55,866 nucleotides of DNA. Origin: Sedimentibacter sp. GTDB lineage: Bacteria > Bacillota > Clostridia > Tissierellales > Sedimentibacteraceae. The position numbers and the translations under genes were made by a program. Shown here piece by piece: positions 34,899 through 44,685 of this stretch (position 1 is its first letter; each line of letters starts with the position of its first letter). The notes below the pieces were generated by a model, which saw only the letters and a program-made list of their open reading frames with translations, made no database searches and had not been told where the DNA came from. The DNA lies in contig JAGOIH010000003.1 in NCBI GenBank assembly GCA_017995755.1, forward strand, positions 1 to 55,866, read 5' to 3'.

Positions 34899-34926
34899 AA
34901 GTAACGAGTTTATTTGCTTGCCGGTA

Positions 34927-35691
34927 TTAGAAGGCTCTCCATCCTCCGTCAACGGCAATGCATTGGCCATTTACAAATGATGCATCATCGCTGGCCAGGA
35001 ACACGGCAACTGTTGCAATTTCACTGCCTTCCCCCATTCGTGGATTAAGTGCCATTCCTATTCCGGTTCGTTTTGCACCATCCATATTAATATTCCTCAT
35101 GGTTTCAGTGCTGCCTATCTCTGTAATTATACCTCCGGGGCATATTGCATTACATCTTATATTTTTCAAAGCATACATAAATGCCGTATTTTTAGTTAAG
35201 CCCACTACCGCGTGCTTGCTTGCTGTATAAGCTGCTCCTGCAACGCCCCCGTATAGTCCTCCCACAGAAGCTATATTAATTATTATCCCGCCGCCAACTT
35301 CTTCGAAATGTTTTACGGCTTTCCTCATAGCATATAATGCTGATTTTACATTTAAATCAAATACTTTATCAAATATTTCATCCTTGACATCACCGACTGC
35401 ACTCATGTCATCCATGATGCCTGCATTATTTACCAATATATCCATTCTGCCAAACTGATTTATAGCTTCATCAATCATGCCGTTTACTTTTTCGCTGTTA
35501 GTTATATCTGCAGAATATGCAACGACCTTGCCTTCAAAATCTTTTGTTTTTTCAACCAATTCGTTCAGTCTTTCAGTACGGCGTGCAACTGCTACAACAT
35601 TTGCCCCTTCCTTGGCAAAATAATAAGCAATTTCTCTTCCCATACCTGAACTTGCACCTGTTACTACTGCAGTTTTCCCTTTTAGTTTCAT
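34927..35691 (-). CDS. Short-chain dehydrogenase/reductase
   Basis: NAD(P)-dependent oxidoreductase of 254 residues. Classical SDR motifs: TGASSGMGRE (cofactor loop, 12-21), NNAGIMDD, the catalytic serine in INIASVGG, YTASKHAV with Tyr and Lys, and a C-terminal CIAVDGGW, the glucose/3-oxoacyl reductase type. The exact substrate cannot be read. A GGGAGG lies ahead of the ATG. Convergent with the MerR gene. Confidence 0.9.
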   Translation of the reverse strand: MKLKGKTAVVTGASSGMGREIAYYFAKEGANVVAVARRTERLNELVEKTKDFEGKVVAYSADITNSEKVNGMIDEAINQFGRMDILVNNAGIMDDMSAVGDVKDEIFDKVFDLNVKSALYAMRKAVKHFEEVGGGIIINIASVGGLYGGVAGAAYTASKHAVVGLTKNTAFMYALKNIRCNAICPGGIITEIGSTETMRNINMDGAKRTGIGMALNPRMGEGSEIATVAVFLASDDASFVNGQCIAVDGGWRAF

Positions 35692-35754
35692 TAAATCCTC
35701 CCTTTTATTAAAATTATTTATAGTATAATACCCTTATTTAAAGTGCTTTAAACA

Positions 35755-35800
35755 AATCTTCCTGAATTGTATTATGCAAAATTCAGGTAGATTTTCTGTC
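35755..35800. repeat. Hairpin related to the 34.87 kb terminator
   Basis: Imperfect inverted repeat AAATCTTCCTGAATTG...AAATTCAGGTAGATTT. Sequence and loop (TATTATGC versus TATTTTGG) resemble the terminator downstream of the TipAL-like gene. It sits before both divergent genes, so it may be a copied element rather than a working terminator. Confidence 0.45.
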
Positions 35801-35870
35801 AACTATTAAAATTTACTATGTGAATACAATCCAAAAGCATCAGCGTTTGTTATTGAGAATGAGAACTTGC

Positions 35871-35899
35871 TTGACATGCAATAAACATTGTAATATCAT
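35871..35899 (+). promoter_or_regulatory. Promoter of the DUF1836-DegV operon
   Basis: TTGACA (35871-35876), 17-bp spacer, TATCAT (35894-35899), about 50 nt before the DUF1836 start. Strong -35, one mismatch in the -10. Confidence 0.6.
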
Positions 35900-35948
35900 G
35901 TATGTAGTTTCCATAATTATATGTCATAGTTATCAATAAAGGTGAAAA

Positions 35949-36530
35949 ATGGAAAAGTACTCAGAGCTGTTGGAATTCAGTAAGATTATGAGTGAAGTTA
36001 AACTTGTCAGGTGGAAAGACTTGCCGAAATTCCCCATTTATGCTGACCAGCTATTGCAAATAGTAAAAGATGAATTGTCTTTTATCCAAACAGGGGATGA
36101 AAAATTAATTACCAAAAGCATGGTAAACAATTATGTTAAATGGAAAATGATGCCTGAACCGGTTAAGAAAAAATATGAAAAACTGCATATTGCATCTTTA
36201 ATTGTTATTACCATACTTAAACAAGTTGTGCCTATCACAAAAATCAAGGATGGAATAAAATTGCAGATTGTTTTGCAGGGGAGTGAAGGAGCATATGATT
36301 CTTTCTGCGAAGCATTTGAGGAATCTATGCAACTGACATTCCTTCCGATTTTAAAAGGACAAAATCCATACGTTTTAGAAGAGCGTAAAATTGAATACGA
36401 AAAGCTTGCTATTTCTTCTATTACAATGGCATTATCCAACAAACTTCTCACAGAAAGAATTATTGAAATAAGGAATAAATCATATCACAACCAAATAAAT
36501 TACGCCAAAGAGGTAGAAGAAAATGAATGA
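35949..36530 (+). CDS. DUF1836 domain-containing protein
   Basis: Protein of 193 residues with a MerR-like helix-turn-helix arrangement: WKDLPKFPIYADQLLQIV, LITKSMVNNYVKWKMMPEPV then KKKYEKLHIASLIVITILKQ are typical of DUF1836, a Firmicutes family of probable regulators. The stop overlaps the start of the degV-like gene by 8 bp, so the pair is coupled. Function unknown. Confidence 0.85.
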   Translation: MEKYSELLEFSKIMSEVKLVRWKDLPKFPIYADQLLQIVKDELSFIQTGDEKLITKSMVNNYVKWKMMPEPVKKKYEKLHIASLIVITILKQVVPITKIKDGIKLQIVLQGSEGAYDSFCEAFEESMQLTFLPILKGQNPYVLEERKIEYEKLAISSITMALSNKLLTERIIEIRNKSYHNQINYAKEVEENE

Positions 36531-37383
36531 AAATAAAATTGCAGTAATGACAGATTCCTGTTCAGATGTACCACAGACTTTATTAGAAAGATTTAATATT
36601 TATCAATTGGCACTAAGTATCAATTACAAAGCAAAGTCCTATCGCGACAGAATAGATATTACTCCTGAAGAAGTATATAAAAATTTAGAAATTGAAATAC
36701 CTCATACCAGCCTGCCTGCTATGGGGGAAATCCATGAATTGATTGAAAAAATAATAGCAGATGGATACAAGCAGATTATCATCCCGGTAATTTCATCGGG
36801 ATTGAGCGGTACCTATAATGCAATAAAAACAGTTTGCGATCAATTTGACAGTATTAAAACTGCAGTGATTGATACGAAAAATATAGCCCTTGGGTCTGGT
36901 TTTTTATCAATCTATGCTTCACAATTAGTTGAAAGAAATTTAAGCTTTGAGGAAATTACCAAGAAGGTGGAGGACAAAATCAAAAATTCTCATATCTACT
37001 ACAGTCTGCAAACTCTTCAGTATCTTGTAAAGGGAGGAAGACTCGGTCGTGTAGAAGGTGCATTTGGAAGCTTGCTTCAAATTAAACCAATTATCTCCTG
37101 CGACAAGGATGGAATATATTATACAGTAGCAAAGGTTCGCGGAAGAAAACAAAGTATAAATAAATTAATTGAAATCGTGGAGGAAGAGCTTAAAGATAAG
37201 AGTAATTATTATCTTGCTGTCTGCCACGGATATGCTCAGGATGAAGCGGATAAAATCAAAGAAAGAATTCAATCCTATGTAGACAGGGCCACAATCTATA
37301 TGGAGGGACAAATTTCTCCGGCTCTTGGTGTACATACAGGACCAGGCCTTGTAGGAATCGGCTTTTTTGATTTGGATGATTGA
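36523..37383 (+). CDS. DegV family fatty-acid-binding protein
   Basis: EDD-fold protein of 286 residues that binds fatty acids and works with fatty acid kinase FakA. Motifs: MTDSCSDVPQ (N-terminal strand and loop), VISSGLSGTYN with the phosphate-contact serines, LVKGGRLGRVEG, and CHGYAQDEAD near the C-terminus. Overlaps the DUF1836 gene and shares its promoter. A hairpin terminator follows at 37.48 kb. Confidence 0.92.
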   Translation: MNENKIAVMTDSCSDVPQTLLERFNIYQLALSINYKAKSYRDRIDITPEEVYKNLEIEIPHTSLPAMGEIHELIEKIIADGYKQIIIPVISSGLSGTYNAIKTVCDQFDSIKTAVIDTKNIALGSGFLSIYASQLVERNLSFEEITKKVEDKIKNSHIYYSLQTLQYLVKGGRLGRVEGAFGSLLQIKPIISCDKDGIYYTVAKVRGRKQSINKLIEIVEEELKDKSNYYLAVCHGYAQDEADKIKERIQSYVDRATIYMEGQISPALGVHTGPGLVGIGFFDLDD

Positions 37384-37477
37384 GAAACTCACTTTTTGAA
37401 AACAGGAAAAGTGTCAGCAACAATATTCTCTCTATTTAAAATTCCGTCCTGGAATAGAAAAAACGTAATTATAAAAT

Positions 37478-37510
37478 AAACTACCTCGCATTGCAAGGTA
37501 GTTTGTTTAT
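37478..37510. terminator. Bidirectional terminator between degV-like and MerR genes
   Basis: Perfect 9-bp arms AAACTACCT (37478-37486) and AGGTAGTTT (37496-37504), 9-nt loop, T-rich on the plus strand and A-rich before it, so it can serve both converging genes. Confidence 0.7.
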
Positions 37511-37566
37511 TACTCTTATTTTATCTCAAAAGCTTCTCCATCATTTAGCAATTTGACATTGCTTTC

Positions 37567-38373
37567 CTATTTCATTTCAACCGGTATTTGAATTTCAGTA
37601 AGCCACTCTTCATCGCTTTCTTTATTCCAAATGCCGTCAATATAGCTTTCACGAGGTGCTTCTGAAACTACGTACCCGTTTTCTTCTATCCATTTCATTG
37701 CAAAAGCATATGCTTCACCAAGGCGGGAATAGGGTCCCTTATGCATTACAGAAACCACCTTTGCGGCCTCAAGCTGCTTAAACACCACATCGTCGAAATC
37801 AGGTTTTCGCTGTTCTACGGCTTCGCACAGCTCAACTCTTATATCTTTGTCTTTGTATTCACCGTCAAGATAACGGATAATGCAATATTCAGGTACCGAA
37901 CATTTTAAATCGGGATATTTTTCTTCAAGTCTTGCACCGATAGCAGGAATTGTTTCAAAAAAAGAATCATAATCAGGGGCAGTAAACTCCACAGAATAAA
38001 CCAAACATTCAGGCACTTCCTTGATAATGGCTGAATAACTCATAAAAATTTCCTCCTGTTTTTGTAATATAAATTCAATTCGGGAGAGCCGGTCCTTTGC
38101 ATTGTTAATTTCGGAGATAATTTCCTCTTTGCGCTTATTGAAAATCTGTTCTGTATTTTTACCGGCTAACAGCATTTTAACTTCATCGATGGACAGGCCG
38201 ATCTGCCTGTAAGATTGAATTTTGTGAAGTTTAAACAGCTGGTCTGTTGTATAAAGTCTGTAGCCTGTAAATTTGTCTGTTTCTTCCGGTTTAAGCAGCC
38301 CTATTTCATCATAGTAACGCAAAGCTTTAATTGTTGTTTTGCTCATTTTTGAAAACTCACCGATACGATACAA
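37567..38373 (-). CDS. MerR-family regulator with GyrI-like effector domain
   Basis: Regulator of 268 residues, BmrR/AraC-effector type. It starts at TTG 38373, giving MYRIGEFSKMSKTTIKALRY, the standard N-terminus of this group; AAGGAAGGAG lies 7 nt upstream, whereas the GTG at 38382 touches the RBS. A coiled coil (about 75-110) joins the HTH to a C-terminal GyrI-like domain (YSVEFTAPDYDSFFETIPAI, VVSVMHKGPYSRLGEAYAFA) that binds drugs or other hydrophobic cations. A 19-bp-spacer promoter precedes it. Confidence 0.9.
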   Translation of the reverse strand: MYRIGEFSKMSKTTIKALRYYDEIGLLKPEETDKFTGYRLYTTDQLFKLHKIQSYRQIGLSIDEVKMLLAGKNTEQIFNKRKEEIISEINNAKDRLSRIEFILQKQEEIFMSYSAIIKEVPECLVYSVEFTAPDYDSFFETIPAIGARLEEKYPDLKCSVPEYCIIRYLDGEYKDKDIRVELCEAVEQRKPDFDDVVFKQLEAAKVVSVMHKGPYSRLGEAYAFAMKWIEENGYVVSEAPRESYIDGIWNKESDEEWLTEIQIPVEMK

Positions 38374-38399
38374 AAAACTCACTCCTTCCTTGTAAATTT

Positions 38400-38430
38400 A
38401 TCTTAATCCATCCCCTAACAGGAGAGTCAA
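38400..38430 (-). promoter_or_regulatory. MerR-type promoter with 19-bp spacer
   Basis: TTGACT (38430-38425), 19-bp spacer with the inverted repeat CTCCTGTTAGGGG, and TAAGAT (38405-38400), 27 nt before the gene start. The overlong spacer with a central palindrome is the hallmark of promoters twisted by MerR-family activators. Confidence 0.75.
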
Positions 38431-38459
38431 CAGCTAAAATAATTATTTTTTAAAATTTT

Positions 38460-40880
38460 TTATATTTTTATTAAATACCCGCCCAATAAATTTGCCGTAT
38501 CCGGGCTGCAGGTTGTAAATATCACCTGGTGTTTTTTGGCAAACTGACCGATAAGCTTTACTGCCGTATCTTTTCTGTCTGGGTCCAGGTCCACCAGGCA
38601 GTCATCAAGTATTAAAAATCCCTTGTTGTCTCCCAGTATATATTCTGCTATTGCCAGCCTTAAGGCCAGTGCCACACAGTCATATGTCCCCGAGGACAAG
38701 AGGTTGAGGGGCATGACTGTCTCGTTTCCATTTTCCAGCTTTAAATTGAAATCATCATCTATATCTTTTGCCTTGTAATTGCCGCCTGTCAGTAAATTCA
38801 AGTAATCAGAGAAAGCAGTAATTACCGGGACAAATGACTTTTCATCCATTTTAAGCTTGATGTTTTCAAAGTTTTCCTGTATCTTTAAGAGTCTTTTCCC
38901 TTTTTCCAGTCTTTTTTCAAACAGTTTTTCTGCTTGCGGCAATGACTCGGACAGCTCCTCATATGTTGATTCGGGCAATTCATTTTCCAGCCGGTAGTAT
39001 TCTTCTTTTTGTTTTGCCAAAACATTTACATAATTACCATAGCTACTTCTGATTTGTGTCAATATTGTCCTGAATTCATCTGCTGTCTTGTATTCTTTAG
39101 GAAGGTCTGCCAATTTGTCAATACTTGCTTTTATTTCCTTTTGACTAAATTTTATTTCTACGGTTTTATTGAAGAGGCCGTCCATATCCTTGTACTCTTC
39201 AACCCATTTGCTGATATTGCTCTCCAATAGTTTCTTTTCTGAAATCAGGTCAATTTTTTCAGTGTTTACAGTATTTATATCAGACTCAATTACTGCCGTG
39301 TTTCTAACAAGGGACAGGTCTCCGAATTCTTTTATCCTGTCTTTTAGTTCTTCATAGCTAAAGTCTCCGAGATATTGGCTTTTTTGCAAATTGTATGATT
39401 CCAGGGTCCTGTTCAAGCCGTCTAATTTCTCCTTGTTCAACTTTGCTTCTTCAAGATTTTTTACTTCCAATGTTTTTAGCAGCTGCTCATAGTTTTTATT
39501 ATAATTCTCGTATTGAATTCTTATTTCATTAAAATCAATATCTCCTGATTTGATTTCAATTTCTATGAGGTCTTCTGACTGCAACTTCATAAAACCCTTG
39601 GCGGTGAAGCTGTCTCCTGGATTGACTTCTTGAGGCTCTTCCAGGTCCTTGGTTACAAGGAGCTTTTTCCCTTCAGGAAAATAATTAAGCTTTGCCATAA
39701 TTACTCCTGCCTTCATCATGGCTTCTGCCTTGGTCATGCCGCTGTAATTTGTTTCAAGGGTTTTTATGTCTTCCTTTGTAACAGGTTTTATTCCTGATAT
39801 CTGTGCGTTTAGATTCTTTAGTTTTTCATTTATCTCATCGACTTTAATTAAATTCTTTTCCAGAGTATTTTTTTCTTGAACTTTTTTTGATAGCGTCTTT
39901 TCTTCTTCGAGTTTTTTGAATTTATCATCCAGCTTCCTTAGGTCTGAATCTAACTGTTTTACTCTTTCGTCGCTGCGGGGCCATTCCTGATTAATCTTCG
40001 AAAGAGAGGATATTTCCTTATCAAGCTGCTTTATCTGCGGTTCAAGGATTGACCTTTGGATTACATCGTTTTCCAAGATTTCCATCGATTCTTTCTTGTT
40101 TTTAAGCTCTTCGATTTTTTCTTCAGTATCCTTGATATTTAAGCAGATTTCGTTGAATTTCTTTTCAGCTTCCTCTGCCCTGGCCATGTTTTGTTTTATT
40201 CTTTCCTTGGCATAGTAGCTTTCAACCACCTGGCCAAAGCCGACCTTGTACGGATTGTTGATGCCCTTGTTATTCTCAGGGTAGTTTCTTTCCACATCCC
40301 ATCTTTTTAATAAAGTGTCAATTTCGCTTTGAATCTTTTGCCCTAACTTTTCAAGGGAAACCCCGTCAAGCTCCATGATTGTGCCTCTTAAGAGGGAACT
40401 GATTTCACCGGTCGCTTCTTTGTTTTGTACTATCCTGTTGATTGCTTCCTTAAGATAATATTGCTTCAGGAAGAACACGCTGCTGTATGTCCCTTCGCCG
40501 TAAATGTACACATCCTTTAAGGTGTCATTGATGCTTATGTCGCTTTTTATTACAATTTTATTGGGCATGGTGAGTTTAGAGGAAGGACCTTCTCCCCATT
40601 CCTTGCTTAATGTGTAGATTTCTCCCTTATGCTCCAAATCTATCTCTCCGTCTATGCTGTCTCCTATTGGATAAGGCATGAATTTAGAGTGAAACTCTTT
40701 GTCCTCTGCTGATTTTCTGCCTATTCTGCTGGGCTTAAAAAGCACTGAATGAATCCCTTCAACCAAGGTGGATTTTCCTGACTCGTTTGAACCCAGGATT
40801 ACATTGAGCCCGTCTTTAAACTCCACTCTTACATCCTTAATGCCTGCAAATCTACCGCTTGTATATTTTTTAATTATCAT
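38460..40880 (-). CDS. SbcC/YhaN-like SMC-family ATPase
   Basis: DNA-repair ATPase of 806 residues. N-terminal Walker A GSNESGKST (30-38), two long coiled-coil stretches (about 215-360 and 440-680), and a C-terminal half with signature LLSSGTYDCVALALRLA and Walker B GFLILDDCLVDLDPDR. It lacks the CxxC zinc hook of true SbcC/Rad50 as far as I see, like YhaN. Works with the phosphoesterase partner encoded just upstream, with which it overlaps by 11 bp. Confidence 0.88.
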   Translation of the reverse strand: MIIKKYTSGRFAGIKDVRVEFKDGLNVILGSNESGKSTLVEGIHSVLFKPSRIGRKSAEDKEFHSKFMPYPIGDSIDGEIDLEHKGEIYTLSKEWGEGPSSKLTMPNKIVIKSDISINDTLKDVYIYGEGTYSSVFFLKQYYLKEAINRIVQNKEATGEISSLLRGTIMELDGVSLEKLGQKIQSEIDTLLKRWDVERNYPENNKGINNPYKVGFGQVVESYYAKERIKQNMARAEEAEKKFNEICLNIKDTEEKIEELKNKKESMEILENDVIQRSILEPQIKQLDKEISSLSKINQEWPRSDERVKQLDSDLRKLDDKFKKLEEEKTLSKKVQEKNTLEKNLIKVDEINEKLKNLNAQISGIKPVTKEDIKTLETNYSGMTKAEAMMKAGVIMAKLNYFPEGKKLLVTKDLEEPQEVNPGDSFTAKGFMKLQSEDLIEIEIKSGDIDFNEIRIQYENYNKNYEQLLKTLEVKNLEEAKLNKEKLDGLNRTLESYNLQKSQYLGDFSYEELKDRIKEFGDLSLVRNTAVIESDINTVNTEKIDLISEKKLLESNISKWVEEYKDMDGLFNKTVEIKFSQKEIKASIDKLADLPKEYKTADEFRTILTQIRSSYGNYVNVLAKQKEEYYRLENELPESTYEELSESLPQAEKLFEKRLEKGKRLLKIQENFENIKLKMDEKSFVPVITAFSDYLNLLTGGNYKAKDIDDDFNLKLENGNETVMPLNLLSSGTYDCVALALRLAIAEYILGDNKGFLILDDCLVDLDPDRKDTAVKLIGQFAKKHQVIFTTCSPDTANLLGGYLIKI

Positions 40881-41985
40881 TTTTAACCTCCATAATCAGC
40901 TCATAAGCAAGCTGCAGAGTGTCTTCGTCATCTGAAAGTGACAGCAGAAGTTCCTGAGGGAATGAGCCGTCCGAAAATTCCCTGTGGATTTTTTCGGGTG
41001 TTATCTTCATTTTAAAATCAAAATCTTCAACAACTAAATATATGATGGTCTTTTCAACGGAGCTGTATATTTCCTGCCTGTACTCAAACACATCCTCATC
41101 AACGCTGCCCTTTAAGCTTATGCGGGCAATTGTATTTTCAGGGTCATCCTTTTTAAGCTCATCAAGTATTGTGTCTAAATCATCTTTGTCTTCTATTGTG
41201 TAGACCCTGTCCGTGAATTTGTATGTGCCTGTTTGTATCAGCCTGGCATTTGTTTTCTTGTTGTCATCGACAGTGATAATCCAAGCCTGTCCCCTGTGTT
41301 TGCAGTCCATTCCGTCAGGCTCGGGAGTGCCTGGGTTAAATATTTTTTCATTGGCAATGGGTGACTTGTCAGGATATGTAATATGTGTGTGCCCTAACAG
41401 CCACAGGTCCACAGGAATGCTTTGCAGCTCATTTACCGACATGCTGAAGTAGCTGTTGTCCAAATCCGGGGACAAACCTTCAAGGGCCCCGTGGGCAATG
41501 CCGATGTTTATTAGTGCATTATCTGTTTTTTCTTCTTTAATCCACTGAAGGTTGTTGGTGGTTGAATGTTTTTTATGGCATGGTGCCGGATATACAAGAA
41601 CATTAAGCCCATAGTCCTCCAAGGAATAGGTCCGCTCTTCGTTTATGAAAACAATCTTGTCAGAGACAGCTTTGCTGAAGCTATCCCAAAGATCAATCAT
41701 ACCGTTATCGTAATCATGGTTGCCGGGCATAACCAATACGCACTCACCTTGAAAATTTCTTAGTGCATTTATTACCCGGTCCTTGGTTTTTTTATCTATT
41801 CCAGTTATTTTGTCAAACAAATCTCCAGCAACGACAAACAAATTGCACTTTTCTTCATTGGCAAGCTTTATCATGTTATCCAGCACATCCACTCTTGCTT
41901 CCTGCAGGTACCCTTTTACAGGCTCCGGATAATTGCTGAACTTCATTCCAATATGTATATCTGCTGTATGAAAAATCTTAATCAT
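40870..41985 (-). CDS. SbcD/YhaO-like metallophosphoesterase nuclease
   Basis: Nuclease subunit of 371 residues. Mn2+-binding phosphoesterase motifs in order: FHTADIHIGMKF, VAGDLFDKI, MPGNHDYDNG, and LGHTHITYPDK. A C-terminal cap follows (about 270-371). The frame is open to 42096, but ATG 41985 has GAGGTGG 4 nt upstream and starts exactly at the family's N-terminal strand (MIKIFHTADIHIG), so the longer form is rejected. First gene of the pair. Confidence 0.9.
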   Translation of the reverse strand: MIKIFHTADIHIGMKFSNYPEPVKGYLQEARVDVLDNMIKLANEEKCNLFVVAGDLFDKITGIDKKTKDRVINALRNFQGECVLVMPGNHDYDNGMIDLWDSFSKAVSDKIVFINEERTYSLEDYGLNVLVYPAPCHKKHSTTNNLQWIKEEKTDNALINIGIAHGALEGLSPDLDNSYFSMSVNELQSIPVDLWLLGHTHITYPDKSPIANEKIFNPGTPEPDGMDCKHRGQAWIITVDDNKKTNARLIQTGTYKFTDRVYTIEDKDDLDTILDELKKDDPENTIARISLKGSVDEDVFEYRQEIYSSVEKTIIYLVVEDFDFKMKITPEKIHREFSDGSFPQELLLSLSDDEDTLQLAYELIMEVKNDN

Positions 41986-42208
41986 TTTTCCACCTCTATT
42001 AATTTTTGAGATACCTCTCCGCTTACCTTTTTTTATCCCCTTTCCCACCCTCGAATAATCAAATTCAGCACTGGTTTTTACAATAAATTTTAACAAATCC
42101 TTTTCAGCTTCTGTTTATATTATATAGTAGAATGCTCTAGTTTTCAATAAATTAAAAAAGTGAAAATCCTTAAAGCAGCAGGTTTATGCCAGGTACTGAA
42201 TTTTCTTC

Positions 42209-42253
42209 TTGACATAGTTAGGTACCTAAGTTATAATATAGTTAGGTACCTAA
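42209..42253 (+). promoter_or_regulatory. Consensus promoter with two MarR operators
   Basis: TTGACA (42209-42214), 17-bp spacer and TATAAT (42232-42237), a full consensus sigma-A promoter. The 12-bp palindrome TTAGGTACCTAA occurs twice, in the spacer (42218-42229) and just after the -10 (42242-42253), 24 bp apart. Binding there by the MarR product would block RNA polymerase. Confidence 0.85.
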
Positions 42254-42275
42254 ATTGTTTAAAGGAGGAGTTTTT

Positions 42276-42713
42276 ATGGAACAAATAGATATTATGGACT
42301 ATATCTTGAAGCTGGCACGGCTGGCGAAAAGAAGGCCCATGGGTGAGCACCGGCTGCCCAGAAGTGCATACAGGGTTTTAAAAACTATAGATGGTGAAGA
42401 CAAGGTCCAGCTCAGTGAACTGGCAGAAAAATTAGATATCCGTCTTTCGTCGCTAAGTGAAATAATTTCTAAGATGACGGAGCATGAACTGGTAGACAAA
42501 ATTAAAAGTGAGGAAGATTCCCGTATAATCTATGTGTCTGTCTCCGATAAGGGGCGGACCCAGCTGAGACACAATGAAGAGGTTTATACTGCGTTGAAAA
42601 ACAAGGTGAATGAAGCTTTAACAGCTGAGGAAAAAAGACAGTTTGCAGCCATATGCGAAAAGCTGATTGTAGAGCTTGATTCCGCAGGCAAAGATGAGGG
42701 AGAATACAAATGA
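42276..42713 (+). CDS. MarR-family repressor
   Basis: Winged-helix repressor of 145 residues: LPRSAYRVLKTIDGEDKVQL, LAEKLDIRLSSLSEIISKM (recognition helix) and the wing SEEDSRIIYVSVSDKGR. ATG 42276 follows AAAGGAGG; a TTG at 42255 would lie inside the operator and is rejected. The stop overlaps the ABC transporter start (ATGA). Likely represses its own operon and is released by a drug or metabolite. Confidence 0.92.
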   Translation: MEQIDIMDYILKLARLAKRRPMGEHRLPRSAYRVLKTIDGEDKVQLSELAEKLDIRLSSLSEIISKMTEHELVDKIKSEEDSRIIYVSVSDKGRTQLRHNEEVYTALKNKVNEALTAEEKRQFAAICEKLIVELDSAGKDEGEYK

Positions 42714-44566
42714 TGTATTCGGGACGCATGAGCGGCGGCAGGAATTACGGCATGGCAAGTGACGAGGAAATTAAGAACAGACCAAAGGTAACAAAGGAGC
42801 TTATCTTCCGCATTTTCTCTTACTTGAAACCCTACCGGATCTGGCTGTTTTTCTGTATTATAACAATCGTTCTTATCTCTGTGCTCAATGTGATGCCTGC
42901 TGTTCTAACAGGCAGGATTATTGATGAAGGGTTCATAGGCGGTGATTTTTCGCTGCTGGTCATGCTTATTGCTGCATCGCTGGGAGTGATGATTGCATCG
43001 AACCTCTTGAGTCTTTTTGAGAATTATTTAAATGTGCGGATATCACAGAGTATTACAAAGGACATGAAAAATAACCTGTATGCTCATCTGCAGCAGATGG
43101 CGCATAGATTTTTCACTGTCAACAAACAGGGTGACATCATCACACGTATGACCAGCGATGTCAATGGAGTTCAGAGTGTCATATCCACAACCCTCACAAG
43201 CACTGTTTCCGATGTAGCTGTTTTGGTGACTTCTATGGCTGCAATGTTTCAAAAGAATTTGATCCTGTCCCTTGTGGGCATTCTAATACTGCCTCTCTTC
43301 GTTATCCCGACAAAAGCAGTGGGTAAAAAGCGCTGGGAACTTGCACAAAAAACCCAGATGAAATATGACGATTCCAACCAACTTTTAAATGAAACTCTCA
43401 GTGTGAGCGGGCAGCAGCTGGTAAAGCTCTTTACCAATGAAGAGGAAGAGTACAAAAAATATTCGGAAATAAACGAAGATATCATGAAGCTGAGGATTCG
43501 GGAAAACATGGCAGGGCGGTGGTTTCGCATGGCAATCAGCACTTTCACAAACATGGGGCCCATGCTCATCTACCTTGTTGGTGGCGTGCTGATTTTAAAA
43601 TATAATACCCAGGGGCTGACCGTGGGAGATATTACCGTCATGGTTACACTGCTAACAAGAATGTATAGGCCGGTAAGTTCACTGCTTGGTGTGCAGGTTG
43701 AGTTTTACAGGGCTCTCATATTATTTGAGAGGATATTTGAATATCTGGATATGCCCATTGAGATAAAGAGCAAGGCTGATGCGGTTATTCCTTCCAGGAT
43801 TGCAGGAGATCTGGAATTTAAAAATGTGAATTTTCACTATTCCAAGGACAAGGAAATTTTAAAGGATGTTTCATTCAGGGTGCCTGCCAAAAGCATGACA
43901 GCTGTGGTAGGACCATCCGGTTCAGGAAAAACCACTGTTACAAATCTCTTGTTGAGGCTCTACGATGTGGTGGATGGTAAAATTACCATTGACGGAATCG
44001 ACATCCGTGATTTAGACCTTAAATTTCTTCGTGAGACCATCGGCATGGTGACACAGGATGCTTATCTTTTCAATGGGACGATAAGGGAGAACCTGAAATA
44101 TGCCAGGAAGAATGCAACCGATGATGAGCTTATTGCTGCCTGCAAAGAAGCAAACATCTATGATTTTATTTCTTCTCTTACCGATGGATTTGACACTATA
44201 GTTGGAAACCGGGGAATAAAGCTGTCTGGCGGTGAAAAGCAGCGTATATCAATTGCCAGAGTAATACTAAAAAACCCTGGGATTATTGTATTTGATGAAG
44301 CAACATCATCCCTGGACTCAATATCCGAGAACCTGATTCAAGAAGCAATAGAGCCTCTGCTTAAGGACAGAACAAGCATGGTTATTGCCCACCGCCTGTC
44401 TACTATTATGGCTGCTGACCAGATACTTGTTGTGGACAAAGGCCAAATCGTGGAGCAGGGTGTCCACGAGGAATTGCTTAAAAACGGCGGAGTCTATAAA
44501 AAACTTTATGAAACACAATTCAAGCATCTTATAAACAATATAAAAGGAATTCCTGAGGCGGTTTAA
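42710..44566 (+). CDS. ABC exporter, fused permease-ATPase
   Basis: Half-transporter of 618 residues for drug or lipid export. Six membrane helices in about 50-340 (IWLFFCIITIVLISVLNVM, LLVMLIAASLGVMIASNLL and more), then the ATPase: Walker A GPSGSGKTT, Q-loop TQDAYLF, signature LSGGEKQR, Walker B IIVFDEATSSLD and H-loop AHRLST. Only one such gene is present, so it likely works as a homodimer. Cotranscribed with and controlled by the MarR regulator. Confidence 0.92.
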   Translation: MMYSGRMSGGRNYGMASDEEIKNRPKVTKELIFRIFSYLKPYRIWLFFCIITIVLISVLNVMPAVLTGRIIDEGFIGGDFSLLVMLIAASLGVMIASNLLSLFENYLNVRISQSITKDMKNNLYAHLQQMAHRFFTVNKQGDIITRMTSDVNGVQSVISTTLTSTVSDVAVLVTSMAAMFQKNLILSLVGILILPLFVIPTKAVGKKRWELAQKTQMKYDDSNQLLNETLSVSGQQLVKLFTNEEEEYKKYSEINEDIMKLRIRENMAGRWFRMAISTFTNMGPMLIYLVGGVLILKYNTQGLTVGDITVMVTLLTRMYRPVSSLLGVQVEFYRALILFERIFEYLDMPIEIKSKADAVIPSRIAGDLEFKNVNFHYSKDKEILKDVSFRVPAKSMTAVVGPSGSGKTTVTNLLLRLYDVVDGKITIDGIDIRDLDLKFLRETIGMVTQDAYLFNGTIRENLKYARKNATDDELIAACKEANIYDFISSLTDGFDTIVGNRGIKLSGGEKQRISIARVILKNPGIIVFDEATSSLDSISENLIQEAIEPLLKDRTSMVIAHRLSTIMAADQILVVDKGQIVEQGVHEELLKNGGVYKKLYETQFKHLINNIKGIPEAV

Positions 44567-44685
44567 TTTCCATGCCCATAAGAGTTCCTTTTTGTGATAG
44601 AATACAAGAGATTTTTACTTCCGTATTGCATGCTTTTTAAAAACTTGATATACTTTATAACAAGTCTAATAATGCGAGGTTAATA

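Noticed and set aside
41986-42096. N-terminal extension of the SbcD-like protein to 42096
   Set aside because: The extra 37 residues are basic, unlike the family; ATG 41985 has a good RBS and the conserved strand.
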